Positions 7,084-13,479 of a stretch of DNA of 13,774 nucleotides are shown in pieces. This DNA is from Planctomycetota bacterium (GTDB lineage Bacteria > Planctomycetota > Phycisphaerae > Sedimentisphaerales > Anaerohalosphaeraceae), in contig QNBU01000006.1 in the NCBI GenBank assembly GCA_003644215.1, positions 1-13,774 on the forward strand. Reading direction: 5' to 3'. The notes beneath the pieces are model-generated. The model searched no databases. It had not been told where the DNA came from and saw only the letters and a list, made by a program, of their open reading frames with translations. The translations under genes and the position numbers were made by a program. Every line of letters begins with the position of its first letter. Position 1 is the stretch's first letter.

Positions 7084-8101
7084 AACAGATCCTCGGCAAT
7101 TCCCGGCCGTATGGCGTTTGAACGATCCGCCTACCGCCGATTTTTGTTACCAGTTCCACCAGCGGACTGTCGTCGGTTTCTGCAATCGTCCCGATGACCG
7201 CCGCTTTTTTACCCAGCGGATGGGACTTCCATAGGTCAATCGCCTTATCCGCCACGGCGGCATCGACCACCGCCAGCACCTTGCCCTCGTTGGCAATGTT
7301 CAGCAGATCAAAACCCAGCATATCCGCCGCAGTCTGTACGGTTTTATCAATCGGCAGGGCCGTTTCCGTTAATTCCACATTCACGCCCGATGACTTAGCA
7401 ACCTCATTCAGCGTCGCCGCCAAGCCGCCGCGAGTAGGATCCCGCATAAACTTAACCGCCTCGCCGCAATTTTCGCAGAGCATTTGTGTCAATTCGTGCA
7501 GACACGCACAATCGCTGCTTAGCGGGGTATCAAATTTCAAACCCTCCCGCTGGGACATAATCGTCATACCGTGATCGCCAAGGGTTCCATTGATAAGGAT
7601 TGCATCGCCCGGTTTGATCCGCGCGAACGACAGGTCAGCATTATCCATCAACACACCCACGCCGGAGGTATTGATAAAGATACCGTCGGCTGAACCGGTT
7701 TCCACAACCTTGGTATCGCCGGTAACGATGTTGACATTGGCTGCTTTGGCCGTATCGGCGATGCTCTGAAGAATCTTCTCCAGAATGTCCATATCAAGCC
7801 CTTCTTCAAGAATCAGCGACAAACTCAATGCCATCGGTTTCGCCCCGGCCACCGCCAGATCATTCACCGTCCCACAAACAGAGAGTTTGCCGATATCGCC
7901 GCCGTTAAAGAATAGCGGCTGGACGACAAAGCTATCCGTCGTGAAGCATATTTTATCCGACGGCACATCGATCACCGCCGAGTCGGTCAATTGCACCGAT
8001 TGCCCATCGCCAAACTTCGGCACAATCATCCGGGCAATCAAATCACCCATCAATCGCCCGCCACCACCGTGGGCCAACATAATTTTTTTTATTTCTTCCA
8101 T
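7082..8101 (-). CDS. hypE: Hydrogenase expression/formation protein HypE
   Basis: HypE dehydrates the thiocarboxamide on its own C-terminal cysteine to a thiocyanate, the source of the cyanide ligands of the [NiFe] site. From ATG 8101 it is 339 residues, normal for the family, beginning MEEIKKIMLAHGGGG. It has the PurM-like fold signatures HGGGGRLMGDL, FTTDSFVV, GDTKVV and DPTRGGLAATLNEVA. The essential C-terminal PRIC ending is intact. A 24-residue N-terminal extension is open to 8173, but it reads through a hairpin repeat, and GGGA precedes ATG 8101, so I prefer the shorter form. The carbamoyl donor enzyme HypF, which loads this cysteine, is not in the window and must be encoded elsewhere if the system works. 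Confidence 0.96.
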   Translation of the reverse strand: MEEIKKIMLAHGGGGRLMGDLIARMIVPKFGDGQSVQLTDSAVIDVPSDKICFTTDSFVVQPLFFNGGDIGKLSVCGTVNDLAVAGAKPMALSLSLILEEGLDMDILEKILQSIADTAKAANVNIVTGDTKVVETGSADGIFINTSGVGVLMDNADLSFARIKPGDAILINGTLGDHGMTIMSQREGLKFDTPLSSDCACLHELTQMLCENCGEAVKFMRDPTRGGLAATLNEVAKSSGVNVELTETALPIDKTVQTAADMLGFDLLNIANEGKVLAVVDAAVADKAIDLWKSHPLGKKAAVIGTIAETDDSPLVELVTKIGGRRIVQTPYGRELPRIC

Positions 8102-8120
8102 ATTTTCCCGTTTCTTGACG

Positions 8121-8205
8121 GGTGGCATGTCTTCTCGCCGTAGGCGAAAGGCATGGTTCTGAACTTCATCCATCGCTTCGGCCTGCGGCCGGAAACGATG
8201 CCACC
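8121..8205. repeat. Inverted pair of REP-like hairpins between hypD and hypE
   Basis: Two 36-base units face each other: plus strand 8121-8156 and minus strand 8205-8170, separated by 13 bases. Each starts with GGTGGCAT and aligns to the other without gaps at 26 of 36 positions. Each can fold into a stem of at least 10 bp with a bulged C five pairs from a three-base loop (GTA or GCA). In the inner stem TCGCC/GGCGA becomes CGGCC/GGCCG, a set of compensatory changes. The 5' head, bulged stem and head-to-head pairing resemble REP/REPIN elements mobilised by RAYT transposases. The element fills most of the 125-base hypD-hypE spacer. Confidence 0.7.
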
Positions 8206-8226
8206 AAATTTGAATGTGTTTTAGAG

Positions 8227-9291
8227 CTATTTGCCATACTTATACCATGCTGAACAGGCGCCCTCGGTGCTGACCATACACGGACCGACGGGTGTGTCCG
8301 GCGTGCATTTATTGCCGAACAGGCCGCACTGCGGCGGGTCGAGCAGGCCGCATAGAATTTGGCCGCACTGACAGCCGGCGGGTTCTTCGGTCGGGACTTC
8401 TTTGATGCCGAAGCGGTGCAGCACATCGAATTGCTTATACTCATTTTTCAATTTCAATGTTGCCCCGGGGATCACGCCCAAACCCCGCCACGGGCCGTCG
8501 CACGGCTCAAAAGTATCCGTAATAATCTTCCAAGCAACTTTGTTACCCTGCGGCGTAACAGCCGCACCATAGACCGAGTCAATATCCGCCCTGCCGTCGG
8601 CGATCTGCTCGCAGATATTCGCCAGCCCTTCCAATATCTGAACACCTTCAAAGCCAGCCACTACACACGGCCGCTTGAACTCCTCTACGACTGGCTTATA
8701 GGCATCCGAGCCAAGAATTACACTGACATGGCCAGGACACAGAAAGGCGTCGATTTTATCGTTCTTACTGCCCAGCAGTGCCTGCATCGCCGGAACCACC
8801 AGCTTATGCCCGCTGAGGATGCAGAAATTGTCAACACCCTCGCTCGCGGCATCGGCCACAGCGACCGCACTGGCAGGCGTGGTCGTCTCAAAACCAACCG
8901 CGACAAATACCACAAGCTTGTCGGGATGCTTCTTCGCCAACGCCAAGCCGTCATCGGTACTCAGCACCACCTTGATATTGTCCCGATGCAGCGATTCCAG
9001 CGAACCGCCCTTACCCGGCACGCGGATCATATCGCCATAGGTCGCGATAATGCAATCATCCCGGCGAGCCAGATCCATCACGACATCAATATACCCCTGA
9101 TCCGTTACACAGACCGGGCAGCCCGGGCCGGACAGCAATTTCAAATTTTCCGGCAGCAACGAGCGGATACCATGACGAAAGATTGACACCGTATGTGTGC
9201 CGCACACCTCCATCACCTGAATTTGCCGTCCAACCTTTTCACAAGCGGCGTGGATTGTTTTTTTTGCTTGTTCGATTCGTTCAAGCATCAT
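8227..9291 (-). CDS. hypD: Hydrogenase formation iron-sulfur scaffold HypD
   Basis: HypD forms a complex with HypC that holds iron while CO and cyanide ligands are added, and it carries a [4Fe-4S] cluster. The 354-residue protein has the conserved MEVCGTHT (C30) and SGPGCPVC (C58, C61) near the N-terminus, which form the redox and iron-binding centre. A cysteine-rich C-terminus (from CQCGQILCG to EGACSAW) supplies the Fe-S ligands. The start ATG 9291 overlaps the end of hypC by 11 bases, with a strong ribosome site (GGGAGG) inside hypC, indicating translational coupling. It is followed by the hairpin pair at 8121-8205 and hypE. The length matches the usual 350-380 residues, and no residue looks missing. 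Confidence 0.97.
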   Translation of the reverse strand: MMLERIEQAKKTIHAACEKVGRQIQVMEVCGTHTVSIFRHGIRSLLPENLKLLSGPGCPVCVTDQGYIDVVMDLARRDDCIIATYGDMIRVPGKGGSLESLHRDNIKVVLSTDDGLALAKKHPDKLVVFVAVGFETTTPASAVAVADAASEGVDNFCILSGHKLVVPAMQALLGSKNDKIDAFLCPGHVSVILGSDAYKPVVEEFKRPCVVAGFEGVQILEGLANICEQIADGRADIDSVYGAAVTPQGNKVAWKIITDTFEPCDGPWRGLGVIPGATLKLKNEYKQFDVLHRFGIKEVPTEEPAGCQCGQILCGLLDPPQCGLFGNKCTPDTPVGPCMVSTEGACSAWYKYGK

Positions 9292-9541
9292 CGCCTCCCT
9301 GCTGCTCTGCTTTTAACCGCTCGGCCTCAAAATGAGCAATTTCATCGAACAGTTCCCAAGTCTTCTTCGCCTCTTCTTCATCGACCTTGGCAATCGCATA
9401 TCCGGCGTGGATCAGCACCACATCGCCCACCTCGATATCCGGCGTCAGCGTAACACGGATATTCCACCGATTACCCATCGCATCAGCAACGGCTTTGTCG
9501 CCCTCTTTCTCAATAATTCTTGCTGGTACTGCTAAGCACAT
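9281..9541 (-). CDS. hypC: Hydrogenase assembly chaperone HypC/HupF
   Basis: HypC is a small chaperone that carries the Fe(CN)2CO unit with HypD and delivers it to the hydrogenase large subunit. The 86-residue protein starts MCLAVPARI; the cysteine at position 2 is the essential iron ligand. The OB-like fold shows GNRWNIRVTLTPDIEVGDVVLIHAGYAIAKVDEEEA, typical for the family, followed by a helical acidic tail. The ribosome site AGGGA lies 7 bases before ATG 9541. It overlaps hypD by 11 bases. HybG paralogues have the same job. The 96-base leader toward the upstream microprotein gene contains no terminator, so it is probably co-transcribed from the 9837-9865 promoter. Confidence 0.97.
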   Translation of the reverse strand: MCLAVPARIIEKEGDKAVADAMGNRWNIRVTLTPDIEVGDVVLIHAGYAIAKVDEEEAKKTWELFDEIAHFEAERLKAEQQGGDDA

Positions 9542-9562
9542 AATTTTCCCTGATTTTCAGAT

Positions 9563-9580
9563 ACAGATTTCACAGATTTC
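9563..9580. repeat. Two tandem 9-base repeats upstream of hypC
   Basis: ACAGATTTC occurs twice in tandem about 20 bases upstream of hypC. Similar ACAGATT-rich tracts are scattered between genes in many bacteria. I see no specific function; it could be a small simple repeat. Confidence 0.45.
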
Positions 9581-9637
9581 TAAATGGTTTTGTTAGAATA
9601 TATCCGATAATGGATACACTTTGGGCTGTGGTTTCGA

Positions 9638-9802
9638 TTACGGCCTGTCCGGCGGTTTCGACGGCTTTAATGCTTTGGGAAAGACAGCCCTATTGGCCCA
9701 GACATAGACCACCAGCAGGCCAACAATAACCACCAAAACGCATACCCGGCAACCGGGCGTATGCCGCGGAGGATTCTGGTCGACCCGCAGGACTTTCAGC
9801 AC
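9638..9802 (-). CDS. Small single-span membrane protein heading the hyp operon
   Basis: I do not recognise this 54-residue protein. The GTG start at 9802 is preceded by an SD-like AGGAAAGGG (9817-9809), which in turn lies downstream of the predicted transcription start near 9830. A longer reading from TTG 9865 would begin inside the -35 box, so it is rejected. The product has a basic N-terminus (KVLRVDQNPPRHTPG), a CxxC pair (C18, C21), one hydrophobic helix (about residues 20-36, VCVLVVIVGLLVVYVWA) and a Pro/Lys-rich tail (PKALKPSKPPDRP). It would be a single-pass inner-membrane microprotein. It precedes hypC by 96 bases on the same strand. A role linked to hydrogenase maturation, or to an unrelated membrane complex, is only a guess. 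Confidence 0.55.
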   Translation of the reverse strand: MLKVLRVDQNPPRHTPGCRVCVLVVIVGLLVVYVWANRAVFPKALKPSKPPDRP

Positions 9803-9836
9803 AGCGATCCCTTTCCTGCTCGAATTCGTTGGGGCT

Positions 9837-9865
9837 ATTGTACAAAAACGGCCCCCATCTGTCAA
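9837..9865 (-). promoter_or_regulatory. Strong sigma70-type promoter of the hyp operon
   Basis: On the minus strand TTGACA (9865-9860), a 17-base spacer and TACAAT (9842-9837) give a perfect -35 box, ideal spacing and a one-mismatch -10 box. Transcription should start near 9830, giving a leader of about 28 bases before the microprotein start at 9802. It is the best promoter in the window and has no obvious sigma54 features, although hyp genes are often sigma54-dependent in other bacteria. Confidence 0.7.
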
Positions 9866-9884
9866 ATAATGATTTCAGGACTTT

Positions 9885-9899
9885 CTTGCTTATAGCAAG
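9885..9899. other. Hairpin in the divergent hyp/lip control region
   Basis: CTTGCT (9885-9890) and AGCAAG (9894-9899) form a perfect 6-bp stem with a three-base loop (TAT). It lies 20 bases upstream of the hyp -35 box. It also overlaps the -35 half of a weak plus-strand promoter candidate for lipB (TTGCTT 9886-9891, 17 bases, TAAGAT 9909-9914). The position suits an operator shared by the divergent units, but no regulator is identified. Confidence 0.35.
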
Positions 9900-9953
9900 G
9901 GATCAGGGTAAGATGCGTGATTGATAGGGTCTTGGTAAAACAGCAGCACGAAG

Positions 9954-9998
9954 CCCGTAGGACTTCAATAATGGTAGCCGCTATGACCCCTGTGGGGT
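9954..9998. other. Paired hairpins in the lipB leader
   Basis: Two short hairpins with three-base loops lie before lipB. The first is GAAGCCC/GGACTTC around GTA (9954-9970), with one mismatched pair on the plus strand that is G-U on the minus strand. The second is GACCCC/GGGGTC around TGT (9984-9998), a perfect 6-bp stem about 18 bases before the lipB ATG. They resemble the spacer hairpins elsewhere in the window. They may restrict translation initiation or be dispersed repeats. Confidence 0.45.
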
Positions 9999-10015
9999 CT
10001 AATGTAGAAAATACT

Positions 10016-10678
10016 ATGAAAACAAAACCAATTCCACTGACAATCCGCGATTGCAGCGTGATGGGCTATACCGATGCGCTGGATTTACAGATGGATTTGT
10101 GCCAAAAGCGACAGGTGGATAAGATTGACAATACCGTGCTGATTGTTGAGCATCCGGCGGTGATTACGCTGGGGGCGCGGAAGAGTGAGAATAAACTGCT
10201 AACCGATGAAGATGTGATTCGCGAACAGGGGGTCGAGATTGTCCGTGTAGGCCGCGGCGGCGGGACGACAGCACATAATCCGGGGCAACTTGTAATGTAT
10301 CCGATCATTAAGCTGAAAAGTTTGGGGCTGGATGTCAACGCCTATATTCGTTCGCTGGAACAGATTGGGATTGAATTGCTGCAATCGCTGGGCGTTGAGA
10401 GTACCCGCCGCAAGGGGTTTCCGGGATTGTGGATCGGTGAAAAGAAGATTGCCTCGGTCGGCGTACAGCTTAAAAAGTGGGTCAGCTTTCACGGAATGGC
10501 AATCAATATCAACAATGATCTGAGTATTTTTGAGCATATTGTGCCGTGCGGGCTGGATGGCGTTGTGATTACTTCTCTCGAGAAAGAAATGGGGAAGCCG
10601 GCGGATATGGACGCGGTTAAAGACAAATTGAAAGAGTTGTGTTTGCAAACCTTTGTGTCACCCTTTCGGGGCTTGTGA
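10016..10678 (+). CDS. lipB: Octanoyl-[acyl carrier protein]:protein N-octanoyltransferase
   Basis: LipB moves octanoate from acyl carrier protein to the lipoyl domain lysine of 2-oxoacid dehydrogenases and GcvH, the first step of lipoate assembly. From ATG 10016 it is 220 residues, a normal length. Motifs include EHPAVITLG (45-53), VGRGGGTTAHNPGQLVMYP (78-96), the active-site lysine K144 in KKIASVGV, and the catalytic cysteine C178 in PCGLDGVVITSLE. The frame is open upstream to GTG 9917, but that part reads through hairpin repeats and has no family match. The ribosome site before ATG 10016 is poor. The gene is followed by lipA after 75 bases, a standard lipBA pair for de novo lipoylation. 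Confidence 0.95.
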   Translation: MKTKPIPLTIRDCSVMGYTDALDLQMDLCQKRQVDKIDNTVLIVEHPAVITLGARKSENKLLTDEDVIREQGVEIVRVGRGGGTTAHNPGQLVMYPIIKLKSLGLDVNAYIRSLEQIGIELLQSLGVESTRRKGFPGLWIGEKKIASVGVQLKKWVSFHGMAININNDLSIFEHIVPCGLDGVVITSLEKEMGKPADMDAVKDKLKELCLQTFVSPFRGL

Positions 10679-10694
10679 GTTACTGGGACCTGTA

Positions 10695-10742
10695 CCGGGG
10701 GTTTCACCCCCGGCTATTGTATTACGAACCTCCGGTTCTAAT
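10695..10742. other. Paired hairpins between lipB and lipA
   Basis: The 75-base spacer holds a strong hairpin, CCGGGGGT (10695-10702), loop TTC, ACCCCCGG (10706-10713). A second hairpin follows at 10721-10742: ATTA, a bulged C, GAACC, loop TCC, GGTTC, TAAT. The second ends directly against the lipA ribosome site (AAGGA 10743-10747). Its design, a bulged C five pairs from a three-base loop, matches the hypD-hypE hairpins although the sequence differs. Neither hairpin is followed by a T-run, so they are not terminators. Confidence 0.6.
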
Positions 10743-10753
10743 AAGGAATAGCA

Positions 10754-11614
10754 ATGAACAATGAAAAAATAAAACGACGGCTTCCGGAATGGCTGAAGCG
10801 GCGGATTGGTGCGGGTGAAATATTTGCGCATACGCATCATACGCTGAATACGCTGGGGATTGAAACGATCTGCACGAATGCCGACTGTCCGAATCGAGGC
10901 GACTGCTGGAGCCGGGGAACCGCAACAGTGCTGATCCTCGGCAACATCTGCACACGCAATTGCAAGTTCTGCGCTGTTGGACACGGCAAGCCATTGCCGC
11001 CGGATGCGACGGAGCCGGAGCGGGTTGCGCAGATGGCCAAGGAAATGGGGCTGAAGTACCTGGTGATTACCAGCGTGGATCGGGACGATCTGGACGATGG
11101 CGGCGCAGGGCATTTTCGCGATGTGATTCTGCGATGTCGGGAAGTCATACCGGCGTTGGAATTTGAGCTGCTCGTACCGGATTTCCGCGATAGTCAAGAA
11201 GCATCCATCGAAATCCTTAAAGCCGCCCTGCCATTTGTGTTCGGACATAATGTGGAGACCGTACCGTCGCTGTATTCAACGGCCCGACCCGGCGGCGATT
11301 ATCGGCGGTCGCTGGCCCTATTGGAAAAAGCTAAACAATCGCTACCGGATACACAAACAAAATCCTCGCTGATGCTGGGATTGGGCGAAAAAGATGATGA
11401 GTTAATGCAGGTTCTCAAAGACCTGCGAACAATTGGATGCGATCGGCTGGCACTGGGCCAGTATTTGCGCCCCGGCAAGGACTCACTTGCCGTAGAAGAA
11501 TACATCACGCCGGAGAAGTTCGACTGGTGGGCAAAACAGGCGAAACAATTGGGCTTTACCTGGGTACAAAGTTCGCCATTTACCCGCAGTTCTTACCACG
11601 CCGAAGAAAAGTAG
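10754..11614 (+). CDS. lipA: Lipoyl synthase (radical SAM)
   Basis: LipA inserts two sulfur atoms into the protein-bound octanoyl chain made by LipB, using S-adenosylmethionine and two [4Fe-4S] clusters. The 286-residue protein carries the auxiliary-cluster motif C40-x4-C45-x5-C51 (CTNADCPNRGDC) and the radical SAM motif C66-x3-C70-x2-C73 (CTRNCKFC). It also has FGHNVETVPSLY, LMLGLGEKDDE and GQYLRPGKDS. The C-terminal RSSYHAEE (R278-E285) supplies the serine ligand of the sacrificial cluster. The ribosome site AAGGA lies 6 bases before ATG 10754. It is the second gene of the lipBA pair. Its stop codon touches the inverted-repeat element at 11614. All key residues are present. Confidence 0.98.
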   Translation: MNNEKIKRRLPEWLKRRIGAGEIFAHTHHTLNTLGIETICTNADCPNRGDCWSRGTATVLILGNICTRNCKFCAVGHGKPLPPDATEPERVAQMAKEMGLKYLVITSVDRDDLDDGGAGHFRDVILRCREVIPALEFELLVPDFRDSQEASIEILKAALPFVFGHNVETVPSLYSTARPGGDYRRSLALLEKAKQSLPDTQTKSSLMLGLGEKDDELMQVLKDLRTIGCDRLALGQYLRPGKDSLAVEEYITPEKFDWWAKQAKQLGFTWVQSSPFTRSSYHAEEK

Positions 11615-11801
11615 TCCTCAGGGTAATGGAACGCGGGCATCTTGCCTGCGCTGCGCAACGGTAACGGCTGACTATCCCATAGGCATTTTATTCGATCTAT
11701 GTACCAACAACGACCCCCGGCGCAGGCTGGAAGCCCGCGTTACATTAACAAAGCAAATTGACCACTAAAAAACGAGTCACTTTGCAAATCCCCCTGAGGA
11801 C
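11614..11801. repeat. Nested inverted-repeat element downstream of lipA
   Basis: A 188-base structure starts at the last base of the lipA stop. The outer arms are perfect: GTCCTCAGGG (11614-11623) and CCCTGAGGAC (11792-11801). Inner arms 11624-11651 and 11720-11747 are 28 bases each, inverted, and differ at only a few positions. Each inner arm folds into an 8-bp hairpin with a three-base loop: CGCGGGCA/TGCCTGCG, and on the minus strand CGCGGGCT/AGCCTGCG. The loop-closing pair changes from A-T to T-A, so pairing is kept. The left arms are contiguous; the right arms are split by 44 bases. It looks like a REPIN or MITE-like element. Nothing else is seen in the 324-base spacer 11615-11938 except the promoter at 11866-11894. 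Confidence 0.65.
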
Positions 11802-11865
11802 TGACACATGAGTACTGTAAGCCGCATTTTATCGGACAGCATCCTATAATAATTTCTCTTTTTAT

Positions 11866-11894
11866 TTGGCTCCCACCCTTTCAAATCTTATATT
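11866..11894 (+). promoter_or_regulatory. Probable promoter of the PilX-like gene
   Basis: TTGGCT (11866-11871), a 17-base spacer and TATATT (11889-11894) form a plausible housekeeping promoter. The start would be near 11901, leaving a leader of about 38 bases before ATG 11939. A six-G ribosome site lies at 11926-11931. Confidence 0.45.
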
Positions 11895-11938
11895 TTACTT
11901 GGAACGATTAACCAGACCTTTGTTTGGGGGGCAGTATT

Positions 11939-13369
11939 ATGTGTATGAAGAAACGGTATCACAAAAAGCAAAAGGGCATTGCGCTGGTGGTGGCGATGCT
12001 GTTCGTAATGGTCTTTTCGGCATTGTCGGTGGCGATGTTCTCGATGTCATCGGGTAATTCGCTGGTGGCATCGAACCTGCACAAGGTCAACGCAGCCCGA
12101 TCCAGCGCAGAATCGGGACTGGAAGTGGTTCGGTATTACCTGGCGCAGGCCGAAATCCCCGGTACGACGGCTCAGAGCCAATGGTTTGATGTATTGCGAA
12201 CACAATTGCTGAGCGGCGGGATCCTGCCCAGTGGAATGTACGCCGATCCTGTTACAGATGACGAAACAGGTGAAATAACAGCAATCGCAATCGGCTCGGC
12301 CTCTTCCGTTACTTTAGACAGTGATAAGTCATTTACTGCTGAGATATCAAAAGATACGGACGGGATCAATATCCGCGTTGCCGGAACCGCCCACGGGATC
12401 GAACGAAAGATTCAGGGCAGCTTTATCTATGGCGAAAAGCCCGAACCCTATTCGGTGTTTGACTTTGGTGTCGCGACCAAGGGGCCTTTGGAACTGTCTG
12501 GCAATATCTTGCTGGACGGCGTGAATATCTCTGTGGAATCCGATGTGTATATCGAAAGCATCGGCTATAACAATGCCCTGAATATCATCGGAAACTCACA
12601 GATCGCCGGCGATGTAAAAATCGTCAACCCTGATGCTTATGTTACGCTGCAAGGCGGCAAGGCGGGTATCGGTACCGATGAAAACGGTGATCCTGTTACC
12701 GGGGTAGAAGCGATTCAAAACCATGTTGAAATCGGGGTTCTCGAAACCCAGTTTCCTATTCCCAACACAAGCCATTTCGAGCAATATGTAACCGGTATTA
12801 CCATTGACTCCTCAACAGATATTGGTTCATTGGGAAGTTTGAATAATGTTCGTATTGCCGCAGGTACAAATCCCACCTTTAGCGCCGACACACAGATAAA
12901 CGGCGTATTGTTTATCGAGTCGCCCAATGTAGTTGATTTTAGCGGGAATGCCGATATCACGGGGGTTATTGTTGGAGACGGCAACTATACTGACAACAGC
13001 GCCACCAACCAGATCGTATTTAGAGGCAATGTTTCAAGCAGTTCTGTGGCCGATCTGCCCGAATCTTTCGGTGATCTGCGTGATGAGACCGGCACCTTTA
13101 TGATGGCTCCCGGATTTGCCGTTTCGATGGGCGGAAGCTTCGACACACTCAACGGCTGTATCGCCGCCAACGGTGTGGAATTTTTCGGTAACGCAGGCGG
13201 AATCATTGGCGGTTCAATTTTGAACTACTCCGACCAGCCCATGGAATTGAGCGGCAACAGCGATCTGTTTTTCAACCGGACGGGAAATACTGAAATACCC
13301 GTTGGGTTTGAACCTGTGTTGAACATTGTCATCAAGTACGACCCCAGCGATTATGACGAGGTGCTTTAA
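11939..13369 (+). CDS. PilX-like pilin-related protein with beta-helix-like C-terminal region
   Basis: From ATG 11939 (G-run ribosome site 7 bases upstream) the product has 476 residues. Residues 1-12 are strongly basic, then GIALVVAMLFVMVFSALSVA (13-32) forms a membrane helix. The continuation SGNSLVASNLHKVNAARSSAESGLEVVRYYLAQAE matches the PilX/minor-pilin N-terminal domain. As in PilX, the glutamate at +5 of classical pilins is lacking. From about residue 170 the protein is glycine-, asparagine- and valine-rich. It repeats a hydrophobic-x-[S/I/R/F]-G-N motif at 187, 217, 335, 362, 416 and 438, each followed by a short I/V-G turn, suggesting a beta-helix or stacked beta-roll. It is probably exported and cell-envelope associated, perhaps a pseudopilus or structural surface component. 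It stands alone between a promoter and a terminator. The exact function is unknown. Confidence 0.75.
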   Translation: MCMKKRYHKKQKGIALVVAMLFVMVFSALSVAMFSMSSGNSLVASNLHKVNAARSSAESGLEVVRYYLAQAEIPGTTAQSQWFDVLRTQLLSGGILPSGMYADPVTDDETGEITAIAIGSASSVTLDSDKSFTAEISKDTDGINIRVAGTAHGIERKIQGSFIYGEKPEPYSVFDFGVATKGPLELSGNILLDGVNISVESDVYIESIGYNNALNIIGNSQIAGDVKIVNPDAYVTLQGGKAGIGTDENGDPVTGVEAIQNHVEIGVLETQFPIPNTSHFEQYVTGITIDSSTDIGSLGSLNNVRIAAGTNPTFSADTQINGVLFIESPNVVDFSGNADITGVIVGDGNYTDNSATNQIVFRGNVSSSSVADLPESFGDLRDETGTFMMAPGFAVSMGGSFDTLNGCIAANGVEFFGNAGGIIGGSILNYSDQPMELSGNSDLFFNRTGNTEIPVGFEPVLNIVIKYDPSDYDEVL

Positions 13370-13434
13370 CAAGACTCGATTGAATTGATTTAACCCGGCA
13401 GCTATTCAAAAAGCATACCGGACCCTATAAAACA

Positions 13435-13479
13435 GCCGTACAGAGTTGTGCTTGTCTGATGCCTCTGTACGGCTTATTT
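13435..13479. terminator. Bidirectional intrinsic terminator
   Basis: GCCGTACAGAG (13435-13445) and CTCTGTACGGC (13463-13473) form a perfect 11-bp stem with a 17-base loop. On the plus strand it is followed by TTATTTTTT, which ends the PilX-like transcript. On the minus strand it is followed by TGTTTTAT, and it begins one base beyond the stop of the converging gene, so it can serve both. Confidence 0.8.

Noticed and set aside
8102..8173. 24-residue N-terminal extension of HypE from 8173
   Set aside because: Encoded by the hairpin repeat at 8121-8205; the family start and an SD-like site fit ATG 8101.
8359..9186. 275-codon plus-strand frame opposite hypD
   Set aside because: Antisense shadow of HypD, whose motifs and operon context are unambiguous.
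9917..10015. 33-residue N-terminal extension of LipB from GTG 9917
   Set aside because: Reads through two hairpins and has no match to the LipB fold; the family start fits ATG 10016.
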